From positions 43,846-107,845 of the forward strand of contig JBQTGW010000240.1 of the NCBI GenBank assembly GCA_052390495.1: a stretch of 64,000 bases of DNA, read 5' to 3'. This document shows, piece by piece, positions 24,088-31,281 of this stretch. Under the pieces are notes generated by a model. The model was given only the letters and a program-made list of their open reading frames with translations, was not told where the DNA came from and made no database searches. Numbering within the stretch: the first letter of the stretch is position 1; every line of letters starts with the position of its first letter. This DNA is from GCA-003244245 sp052390495. Its GTDB lineage: Bacteria; Actinomycetota; Actinomycetes; Mycobacteriales; Pseudonocardiaceae. The translations under genes and the position numbers were made by a program.

Positions 24088-25757
24088 TGTCACCGATCGC
24101 CTTCGTCACGTCCAACCCAAGTAAGTTCACTACCGCACGCGAGCACCTATCACCGCTTGGCATCGAGCTAGAGCAGGTCATGCTCAATCTCGACGAGATC
24201 CAGACCGACTCCGTTGCCTCAGTTGCCTTACATAAAGCCCAGCAAGCTTTTCGGGTACTGCACCGTCCAGTTATCGTTGAGGACAGCGGCTTCTACATCG
24301 ACGAGCTCGGTGGCTTCCCAGGCCCGTTCGTCAAATACGTCATCAAAGCGCTCGGCGCCGAGGGTATGGCGCGTGTCGCGGACCTGACTACGACTCGACA
24401 CTGCCATTTCGAGGGTATTCTCGCCTACATCGACGCCCACGGTGTGCCTCGGATCTTCACCGACACCGGTGAAGGCGGAACAGTAGCGGAGCAGCCAACG
24501 GACAACCCCCAGGCCGGTGCTTGGTCGGCATTATGGGACGTCTTCATCCCGACCGGGTGCACTGAACCGCTATCCGCGTTACGCGAGGATGAGCGCACGC
24601 GCATCTTCGATAGCTGGGCAAAGCAATCCGTCTTTGCTCGCTTCGGAGAATGGCTGGCAGGAAAGCTCGGCCAGTATTCAGAACCAGCCAACGGGACAGA
24701 CCGTCTGCTGAGCACCCAACTCAACTTCAACTTTCCGACTGAACGCATCGCCGCGCGCCCTCGGACGAAGGGCCAAGATCTACTCCTGACTCTGGACCGG
24801 TCGATTGGCAAAATTGAGCATCGCTACTTTACAGATTTGCCGACGCTGCTGCCTGCGAAGAGCCTCGTAATCGTCAACAACTCGCAGGTCGTCAAGGCCG
24901 CCCTGCGCCGGATACCTAACGACGGCACCTATCTGCATGTTGTTTTACCGTTCGAGACTTCGCTCAGCAACGTCACCTGCCTCTGTCCATGGAAGCCAGC
25001 CGTCGGATCCACAGTAGCTATCAACGGTGGCTGCTTCATGATCGAGAAGATCCCCGAGCCAGGACGCGACCTCCGGACCGGCCGGATCATCACGCATGAT
25101 CCAGATATCACGGACCTGCAAACATTTATGGCTCGGTGTGGCGAGATGCCAATCCCGATCTATGTTAATGCCCAACGCGACCCGGACGCCGCCGATGCGG
25201 CCGACTACCAGAACGTCTACGCTTCGACACCGGGATCGGTCGCATGTGCCACAGCTGGACTCCATTTCACCGAAGAGCTTCTCGGTGCCCTAGTGGAACG
25301 GGGACACCAGGTCGCCCAGGTTACCCTGCACATCGGCTACGGCACGTGGAAGAGCCTTGCGACCACTTACGTCGATCAGCACATCATGGATGCCGAGTAC
25401 TGTGAGCTACCCGCAGAAACGCTGCAAATGCTACGGGCCGCAAAGCGAGAAGGGCGCCCGGTAGTCGCTGTCGGAACCTCCAGTGTACGAACACTTGAAA
25501 GCTTTGCAGATGAAATTCTGTCAGACGGCCCGACCGAAACGCTCCAGCGCGCAACCAGCTTGTACATTGCCTCGCCGTTCCACTTCCGGATTGTCGATCA
25601 CATGATTACAAACTTTGCCTATCCCCAGACGCCGATTATGGCTCTCACAGCAGCCTTCACTGGCTCGACAGAGCTACTGTTCGACGCTTACCGTGCGGCA
25701 GTGGACCATCCCGACTATCTGTTCTTTTCATACGGTGACGGTATGTTCATTCACTAG
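24087..25757 (+). CDS. Fusion of an ITPase/RdgB-like NTP pyrophosphatase and QueA
   Basis: 556 residues in two enzymes. Residues 1 to about 195 match the HAM1/RdgB family: FVTSNPSKFTTARE (substrate-binding S/TxNxxK) and IVEDSGFYIDELGGFPGPFV with the metal-binding Glu-Asp. Such enzymes remove non-canonical purine NTPs. Residues about 205-556 match S-adenosylmethionine:tRNA ribosyltransferase-isomerase (QueA): LVIVNNSQVVKAALR, GSVACATAGLHFTEELL, VTLHIGYGTWKSL, VVAVGTSSVRTLES, ITNFAYPQTP and a C-terminal FFSYGDGMFIH. QueA builds the cyclopentenediol of queuosine from AdoMet. No other queuosine biosynthesis gene is in the window. The fusion implies a modified purine nucleotide as a shared intermediate. 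Starts at GTG 24087. Confidence 0.82.
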   Translation: MSPIAFVTSNPSKFTTAREHLSPLGIELEQVMLNLDEIQTDSVASVALHKAQQAFRVLHRPVIVEDSGFYIDELGGFPGPFVKYVIKALGAEGMARVADLTTTRHCHFEGILAYIDAHGVPRIFTDTGEGGTVAEQPTDNPQAGAWSALWDVFIPTGCTEPLSALREDERTRIFDSWAKQSVFARFGEWLAGKLGQYSEPANGTDRLLSTQLNFNFPTERIAARPRTKGQDLLLTLDRSIGKIEHRYFTDLPTLLPAKSLVIVNNSQVVKAALRRIPNDGTYLHVVLPFETSLSNVTCLCPWKPAVGSTVAINGGCFMIEKIPEPGRDLRTGRIITHDPDITDLQTFMARCGEMPIPIYVNAQRDPDAADAADYQNVYASTPGSVACATAGLHFTEELLGALVERGHQVAQVTLHIGYGTWKSLATTYVDQHIMDAEYCELPAETLQMLRAAKREGRPVVAVGTSSVRTLESFADEILSDGPTETLQRATSLYIASPFHFRIVDHMITNFAYPQTPIMALTAAFTGSTELLFDAYRAAVDHPDYLFFSYGDGMFIH

Positions 25758-25791
25758 CGCCTATCGCTTGATTCCAGATTGGCGGTGTGTT

Positions 25792-26358
25792 GTGCGTTCT
25801 GTTCTTATTACCGGCGTTCAAGGAGTTGGAAAAAGTACGGTCAGTCGGCTTGCCGCACGCGCGCTGGATATGCAGAGCTGGGATTACGCCGACCTGATGC
25901 TGCGGGTCACGCCCCACCTGCAAGACAAAGATAAGATTCGCGATCTCTCGTGGGACGAGCGGAGAAAGGTATACGATCAAGTGGAGGCGCTCCTCGCGGA
26001 ATACTTTATGCCGGGAGACGGGCGACGCGAGTGCGTCCTTCTTGAGAATCATCTCAGCATATTGCAAGGCAAAAAATTATGCACTTTTCCACATGACGCT
26101 ATACCCCGCTACAACCCGGCGGCTCTCGCCCTTATAGAATCTGATCCACAGATAGTTATCAAGCGCCGTTATACTGACACCGATCGGCGTCGACACGTGG
26201 GAACAGTCGACGAGGTCGCCAAGCAACAGGAACTCAACCGACGCGAAGCATTAACGATCGGGCAACGTTTTAGTCTTCCGGTGGCACGGATCGAGAATTC
26301 GGATTCAGGTCGAGCCGCCAGCGAGCTACAGACTTGGATAATGCAGGTCTTGTCATGA
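25792..26358 (+). CDS. Archaeal-type adenylate kinase (AdkA-like)
   Basis: 188 residues from the GTG at 25792 (GGCGG 6 nt upstream). The P-loop is ITGVQGVGKSTVSRLA. Further signatures follow the archaeal AdkA pattern rather than bacterial Adk: YADLMLRVT, KDKIRDLSWDERRKVYDQ, VLLENHLSILQGKKLCTFPH, ALIESDPQIVIKRRYTDTDR and QELNRREA. Enzymes of this type phosphorylate AMP and sometimes other nucleoside monophosphates. A normal bacterial adk must be elsewhere in the chromosome, so this copy is likely dedicated to the island. The kinase that would act next, a nucleoside diphosphate kinase, is encoded at 27.7 kb. Confidence 0.8.
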   Translation: MRSVLITGVQGVGKSTVSRLAARALDMQSWDYADLMLRVTPHLQDKDKIRDLSWDERRKVYDQVEALLAEYFMPGDGRRECVLLENHLSILQGKKLCTFPHDAIPRYNPAALALIESDPQIVIKRRYTDTDRRRHVGTVDEVAKQQELNRREALTIGQRFSLPVARIENSDSGRAASELQTWIMQVLS

Positions 26359-26927
26359 TCGGTCAACCGGCCAGCGCAGTCCTATGCATCCTGGAGATTG
26401 CGTCGCTGGATCTACAGCGCACATCAGCTCAGCTAAGGACTCACCTCGAATCCCTTGGACTACCGGTACGAGTGATCGGCGAACTGAATGGTTATCCCAG
26501 TATCGTGGTCGAGACCGACGACTCTATTAGCAGCCGACTCCGAGAACTTCTGGAAATCATAGATTTCCCCATCGAGATCGTCAAACTTCGTCACCATTTT
26601 CATCCACCAATGCTCTCGACTGATCACCTCGTAGAAATCATTAATGAATGCAACAGAGATCAGCGGCTTGCTATCGGCGCCGGCACGGTGGAACGAGCCA
26701 TTCAGCGGCGGCGCTTAGAATTACTCGTTCTCGCTAAAGGTGTGACCGAATCATACACCAGCATGATGCAGGCCGTAGTAAGGGTGACTCGCTATCAAGG
26801 GCCGCTGGTTGTCGCTGACTTGACCAGTAAGGAACTCGGCTGTGCGGCGGGAGTTCACCGCACTGGCTGTGTCGGAATTCTCCGAAGCAGTAGTCATATC
26901 GTTCTGTCGTCCAGACAGGTCCATTAA
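26355..26927 (+). CDS. L7Ae/L30e-like RNA-binding protein with an N-terminal extension
   Basis: 190 residues from the ATG overlapping the kinase stop. The last about 95 residues follow the L7Ae/L30e pattern: RLAIGAGTVERAIQRRRLEL, LLVLAKGVTESYTSMMQAVV, then GPLVVADLTSKELGCAAGVH and a closing TGCVGILRSS, which corresponds to the SKxELGxAxG segment that contacts kink-turn RNA. The first about 85 residues have an alpha/beta pattern (LCILEIASLDLQRTSAQL) that I do not recognise. L7Ae proteins in archaea bind k-turns in rRNA, box C/D RNA and RNase P; bacterial YbxF and L7Ae-like proteins exist, but not in this company. Confidence 0.6.
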   Translation: MIGQPASAVLCILEIASLDLQRTSAQLRTHLESLGLPVRVIGELNGYPSIVVETDDSISSRLRELLEIIDFPIEIVKLRHHFHPPMLSTDHLVEIINECNRDQRLAIGAGTVERAIQRRRLELLVLAKGVTESYTSMMQAVVRVTRYQGPLVVADLTSKELGCAAGVHRTGCVGILRSSSHIVLSSRQVH

Positions 26928-27025
26928 TCGAGGCTGCGCCGTCTCATCCCTGCCTGGCTCATCCTCATCGGTGCGCCTCGCACACCTCAACAGCCAGCTC
27001 GAAGAGTAGCAGGAGTACAGCCGAC

Positions 27026-27412
27026 ATGGAAACCAATCGAACTACGGTAACCGTACATCGCCTCGCGGTCGTCGCCCGCGGCTGCCACGGCGATCTCACA
27101 TGTGGCGCAGAAGTCAGCTCAGCAGCTCGCCGCGCAGCAGCTGCCAGCGGCTTGACGTTGGTTGCGGAAGCGACGTTCGCCTACGTGCCCCACGGCCTGT
27201 CCGTAGCCCTCCTGCTCGCCCAGTCGCATCTGGTGATCTCGACCTGGCCCGAGTACCGAACGGCAACAGTCGATCTTTCTGTCTGCGCTGATCAGCAGGC
27301 GGCACATGCTGTCTGGAGCGAGTTGGATAGGTACCTACAGCCAGCTACAGTCGAGACTCTGAGCCGTACCATTGACCTCACCGCTTACGCCAACAAAGAT
27401 CAAATCATGTGA
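27026..27412 (+). CDS. AdoMet decarboxylase (SpeD)-like protein with altered active site
   Basis: 128 residues, the normal length of the short prokaryotic SpeD proenzyme, with GCAGGAG 10 nt before the ATG. FAYVPHGLSVALLLAQSHLV and ISTWPEYRTATVDLSVC match the SpeD core. In canonical SpeD the chain breaks at Glu-Ser within ESHxSIHTWPE to create the pyruvoyl group, with a His five residues after the Ser aiding processing. Here Glu is Gln66, Ser67 is kept, the processing His is Ser72, and the catalytic Cys87 is kept. Either it is processed differently, has another substrate (SpeD relatives with new decarboxylase activities are known), or is a non-catalytic partner. It probably works with the BpsA-like gene. 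Confidence 0.75.
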   Translation: METNRTTVTVHRLAVVARGCHGDLTCGAEVSSAARRAAAASGLTLVAEATFAYVPHGLSVALLLAQSHLVISTWPEYRTATVDLSVCADQQAAHAVWSELDRYLQPATVETLSRTIDLTAYANKDQIM

Positions 27413-27661
27413 TGACCGAAGCCTGCGGACAGCCCGCCGACTTCAGCTCACGCCGCACAGCCCGGTCGGTGACCACACGGGTTACCGAGGCCCCTTGGTC
27501 GAGAGCGTCGCGGAGGGAGGATGAGCTGACCAGCTGGAGATCTGCAGCGCACTTAGCTCACAGCCTCTCAAGTCGCTGACTCCGCCGAAAGGGTTACTGT
27601 GGCCACCGTGCTAGCCTGCCCCTCGACATGAACTACTGAACCTGGCCAGAGGAACATGCAC

Positions 27662-28201
27662 ATGCAGGAAAGCACACTCGTCATCATCAAGCCTGACGCC
27701 TACCAACGTGGCCTGACGGGCGCAATTTTAGCGCGGTTTGAGCAGCGCGGCTTGACGCTGGACGGAATCCGGGTAAGCCACGGTGAGCACCAGATCCTCC
27801 AAGACCACTACCCACAAACCGAGGATTGGCTGTCAACAGTCGGCGGTAAGACGCTCGCCGACTACGCCAAGCTTGGGATCTCAGCGAAAGACCGGATTGA
27901 CACCGATGACCCTGTAGAGATCGGGCGGACGGTACGCAAGTGGCTAGTGGAGTTCATGCTGAGTGGTCCGGTGGTGCCGATGGTTCTGTCAGGTAACCGG
28001 GTAATAGAGACTGTGCGTAAAATTGTCGGGCACACATTACCAGTCATGGCGGTACCCGGCACCATTCGTGGTGACTACAGTTCAGACTCGGCGGATCTCG
28101 CGAACGACGAACTCCGACCAGTGCTCAACCTCGTGCACGCATCAGGTGATCCTGACGAGGCAGCGAGAGAGATCAAGCTTTGGTTTCCTGAGTTGGGGTA
28201 A
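27662..28201 (+). CDS. Nucleoside diphosphate kinase
   Basis: 179 residues. ESTLVIIKPDAYQRGLTGAI at the N-terminus and GPVVPMVLSGNRVIETVRKI in the middle are diagnostic for NDK, which exchanges the gamma-phosphate among NTPs through a phospho-His. The catalytic His lies in LNLVHASGDPDEA, where most NDKs have NxIHGSDSxxxA, so the context is altered. An insertion of about 30 residues after the hYPQTED region makes it longer than the usual 135-150 residues, as in archaeal and divergent homologues. The start at 27662 is preferred over ATG 27656 because of the AGAGGA spacing. The stop overlaps the next start by one base. A 249-bp gap separates it from SpeD and may carry its own promoter. Confidence 0.85.
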   Translation: MQESTLVIIKPDAYQRGLTGAILARFEQRGLTLDGIRVSHGEHQILQDHYPQTEDWLSTVGGKTLADYAKLGISAKDRIDTDDPVEIGRTVRKWLVEFMLSGPVVPMVLSGNRVIETVRKIVGHTLPVMAVPGTIRGDYSSDSADLANDELRPVLNLVHASGDPDEAAREIKLWFPELG

Positions 28202-28866
28202 TGACAATCAGCTGGACTCTCGAAGGCGAGCTGATGAAGCTCGCTGGCGCAGACGAGATCGCATCTGCGTTGACCATCCTCGGGATCATCAAAGCCGACG
28301 AAGAATTCGTACTCGAAACTGTTCAAGACTGGTACCGATCGGGTGCGGAGACCTACTCTCTGCGTTTTTCGGTCTCTAACCAATCATGTCAGCGCGAGTT
28401 TATGATGAAGGCGTGCGTCGCTTATGCCGGTGGAACACCACTCAATGACATTTTCGCTAGCTGGCTTTCGCGACGCAGCATCCTTGAGGATATAGGCGTA
28501 AGCACGCCGCGACTTCATGTAGCGGGCAACGCTGTCCTCGTGGAGGAGTATATCCATCAGAGTCTCGTCGACGCCTTAACGAGCGGGGAGCGGCGAGAGG
28601 CTATCTTGCGCGCAATTGGCCGTACTGCTGGTCTCCTTGTTTCGGCTGGTTTTGTACCGCTAAGCGCTTGCGATTGGCGCTCGCACGGAGACGATGTTGT
28701 GTTGGTCGACTTTGGTCAGGATCTCGGACCGTCCGGCGTGGGGAACGGCTCAGAAGCTGGTTTGCTCTCCGAGGTGTTGGACAACGTAGACCAGGCCGGT
28801 ATAGACTTAACTTCCACCGAACTCATACTCGTTAGCGCCGCCTACGAGGCGTCTTTGTCAAGCTAA
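28201..28866 (+). CDS. Kinase-fold protein (aminoglycoside phosphotransferase/ABC1-like)
   Basis: 221 residues with the outline of a small protein-kinase-like or APH-like fold: a Lys-containing strand FMMKACV, a C-helix region WLSRRSILEDIGVSTPRLHV, a hinge-like VLVEEYIHQSL, and VVLVDFGQDLGPSG resembling the Mg-binding DFG. A candidate catalytic Asp lies in PLSACDWRSHGDD; the usual HxD is not exact. It could phosphorylate a small molecule, or be a regulatory pseudokinase. It ends the lower-GC block; its stop overlaps the ATG of the following methyltransferase remnant by one base. Confidence 0.55.
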   Translation: MTISWTLEGELMKLAGADEIASALTILGIIKADEEFVLETVQDWYRSGAETYSLRFSVSNQSCQREFMMKACVAYAGGTPLNDIFASWLSRRSILEDIGVSTPRLHVAGNAVLVEEYIHQSLVDALTSGERREAILRAIGRTAGLLVSAGFVPLSACDWRSHGDDVVLVDFGQDLGPSGVGNGSEAGLLSEVLDNVDQAGIDLTSTELILVSAAYEASLSS

Positions 28867-29782
28867 TGCAGATTTGGCGAAAACTACCACCCGGCGGTCA
28901 TGGTGTGATGTCAACAAGGCGGGACATCGCAGTACTCGATCACCTCAACGTCCACGAGGGCCACCACGTGCTGGAGATCGGAACAGGCACCAGCTACAAC
29001 GCCGCATTGCTCGCGCATCGGCTCGACGCCGACCGAGTGACCACCATAGAGATCGATCCCGAGGTAGCCACCCACGCGCGCAAAGCCCTGTCGGACGCGG
29101 GATTCGGCGAGATCACGGTGCTAACTGGAGACGGGGCGCTCGGGTATCCCCCCGGAGCTCCGTACCACCGCGTGATCGCCACCGCCGCCTGCCGGACAGT
29201 GCCCTACCCGTGGGTAGACCAGACTCGCCCAGGAGGACGGATCGTGACCCATGGGGCACCCAGTACTACAACAGCGGACTGCTCGCGCTCACCGTCAACG
29301 ATGACGGCACCGCCACCGGCGGGATCGTCGACACAGCTACCTTCATGTGGCTTCGTAACCAGCGCTTCACCCGCCACGCCATCAGCACCACCGACGAGCA
29401 GGAGCAGCAAGCCAGCGTCACCGAGACCGATATTCACCCCGCCGAAGTCGCCAACTCGGACTTCTCACTCGGGGCCGCCATGACGATCGGCTTGCGAGTG
29501 CAGAACTGCCGATCGAGCTACACTCCGCCCGAGTCCGACCCCAACGGCGAAGGAATTCTGTGGCTGGCCGACCACGAATCGCGCTCGTGGGCACGGCTAC
29601 ACCACGACCCTGGCAGCGACGGCCCTTACCGCGTATACCAGTTCGGTCCACGCACGCTGTGGGACGAAGTCGCAGCCGCCCACCGCTGGTGGGCCAAGCA
29701 AGGTCGACCCGAGACCGACAGCTGGGTGTTCACCGTGACTCCGCAAGGTCAGCGGATCGAGCTGCCGGATTCCAGAACATGA
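28866..29782 (+). pseudogene. N-terminally truncated, frameshifted PCMT-like methyltransferase
   Basis: From residue about 20 the first frame matches L-isoaspartyl O-methyltransferase-like proteins of actinomycetes: HHVLEIGTGTSYNAALLAHR, VTTIEIDPEVATHARKAL and YHRVIATAACRTVPY. At about 29251 the frame breaks: GGRIVT should continue as PWGTQYYNSGLLALTVNDDG, which is present in the next frame, and one C is missing in ACCCATGG. The second frame runs to 29782. Relatives have about 90-100 more residues at the N-terminus. Base composition rises back to the chromosomal level here, so this is most likely a resident gene cut by arrival of the island. Confidence 0.75.
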
Positions 29783-29907
29783 TCAAATTTGACCCGCTGT
29801 GGCGCTGGCCACCTAATTCTGGCGCGGCTGGGACGAGTGCGTGATTTCGGAGAGGTCAGGACGAGCTGGGGGGCTGCGGATTCGGGCGTGGCGTTACGCT
29901 GCCGCCC

Positions 29908-31134
29908 ATGGCTGCGGACATCGTGCCGATCGAGCTCTCCCTGACCGCCGGTGACCTGGTGACACTGTGGGCACCGCGGTGGCGCGAGGACGGCGAGGAG
30001 TGGGAGGCATTCCTCGGCGACGACAGCGGCCTGTTCGCCTTCGCCGACGTCGCGGCGCTGGTCAGCTTCGTGCGCACCACCGGCGAGCACGATCTCGCCG
30101 ACCACCCGGCCTGGGCGCTGGTGCCGCGGCTGCCCGCGCCAGACCTGCGGCCCGAGGAGTCCCACCGGTACGACCTCGTCGGCGTGCCCGAACGGGCCGC
30201 CGAGCCGCCGGACACCTGGGTGATCGGTGAACTGGCCGATGTCGTGAGCATGGTGCGCTCGCTGGCCGAGGTCTGCGACCTGGACAGCGTGCACCAGGTG
30301 CTGAACGCCACCCCGGCCTTCGACCTGCTCGCTGGAGGCACGCTGGCCTTCGGCGGCCGTGAGGGTGCACGGCTCTGGGACGAGCTGTGCACTGTGATCG
30401 CGCAGCGCTGGGACGAGGTGCTCGACGCACTGGACGCGGTGGTGCGCACCCCGGAGGTGGACGTTGCGGCGCTGGCCGCCGCTCAGACCGAGTTGGCACA
30501 AGTCGAGTTGGCGCAGGCCGAGTCCACCGATGAGGCCCACGACAGCGCGCCCGAAAGCCTCCCGGCCCCGGTGGATCCGGCACTGGCGTTCTGGTCCGAG
30601 GTCGGCATCGACCCGATCCGGATCATCAGCGACCTGGGCGATCACTACACCCTGCGCTGCTACGTCGACGACGTACCAGTGTTCCTCGGCCACGACGGGC
30701 GGCTGGAGGTCTTCCGCTCGCCGCGCGCACTGGCCCGCTACCTCGCGGGCGATCCCGAAAGCCACGACCTGGAGGACGTGTCCACCTGGCCCCAGGTGCT
30801 GCAGCGCGCGCACAGTGGGGAGCTCACGGTGGCGGTCGACCAGGACAACTCCTACGCGCTCGCCGGCTTGGCCGACGACCTGGCCGCAGGCCCGGGCATG
30901 GTCGACCCGGTCCAGCTTGACCTGGCCGTCGAACTGATCACCGACGCCGAGCGGTGGGCCGGGTCGGATACCGCGGACGAGGCGCTGGGCAGCTCACAGC
31001 CGCTGGGCTGGCTGGTCTCCTTCATACTCAAGCCAGACCCGACCCGGTTGGCGCCCAGTGCACCCTTCGACGCCGAAGTGGCCGCCTGGCGCACGCTGGT
31101 CAGCCGCCTCGAAGCTCGGCTGCACGTGCGCTAA
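29908..31134 (+). CDS. Conserved actinobacterial protein (often annotated primosomal protein)
   Basis: 408 residues with a conserved N-terminus, LTAGDLVTLWAPRWREDGEE followed by WEAFLGDDSGLFAF, repeated in looser form in the second half (FWSEVGIDPIRIISDLGDHY, VFLGHDGRLEVFRSPRALAR), so it looks like two copies of an alpha/beta unit separated by an acidic Ala/Glu linker at about 185-220. It is soluble, with no signal peptide or catalytic motif. Genes of this kind lie beside adenosine deaminase in other actinobacteria and carry the label primosomal protein without experimental support that I know of. It is convergent with add across a nested inverted repeat. Confidence 0.8.
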   Translation: MAADIVPIELSLTAGDLVTLWAPRWREDGEEWEAFLGDDSGLFAFADVAALVSFVRTTGEHDLADHPAWALVPRLPAPDLRPEESHRYDLVGVPERAAEPPDTWVIGELADVVSMVRSLAEVCDLDSVHQVLNATPAFDLLAGGTLAFGGREGARLWDELCTVIAQRWDEVLDALDAVVRTPEVDVAALAAAQTELAQVELAQAESTDEAHDSAPESLPAPVDPALAFWSEVGIDPIRIISDLGDHYTLRCYVDDVPVFLGHDGRLEVFRSPRALARYLAGDPESHDLEDVSTWPQVLQRAHSGELTVAVDQDNSYALAGLADDLAAGPGMVDPVQLDLAVELITDAERWAGSDTADEALGSSQPLGWLVSFILKPDPTRLAPSAPFDAEVAAWRTLVSRLEARLHVR

Positions 31135-31139
31135 ACCGG

Positions 31140-31281
31140 ACGTTGGTAGCTCTTCAAGGACCACCAACCCCCGAATTACTGCTCATAACGGCAGCCAACC
31201 CCGCTGGTGAAGCCAGCGGGGTTGGCTGCCGTTTGAGACCTAATGGACGGGGGTTGGTGGTCCTTGAAGAGCTACCAACGT
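31140..31281. terminator. Nested perfect inverted repeats, bidirectional terminator
   Basis: The outer arms are 34 bp and exact complements (31140-31173 and 31248-31281). Inside lies a second perfect hairpin with 21-bp arms (31187-31207 and 31213-31233) and a TGAAG loop, ending in CCGTTT. The element fills the gap between two convergent genes and ends directly at the add stop codon. The inner hairpin is a good factor-independent terminator in both directions; the outer repeat needs another explanation. Confidence 0.85.

Noticed and set aside
24087..25757. Reading the QueA domain as evidence for a full queuosine or 7-deazaguanine DNA modification (dpd) system
   Set aside because: No QueC/D/E/F, Tgt or DpdA homologue is encoded in the window, so only the single step can be claimed.
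27413..27600. Minus-strand frame ending near 27405 (LRDALDQGASVTRVVTDRAV)
   Set aside because: Looks faintly like part of a regulator but has no start codon and overlaps the end of SpeD; could be a remnant, not supported as a gene.
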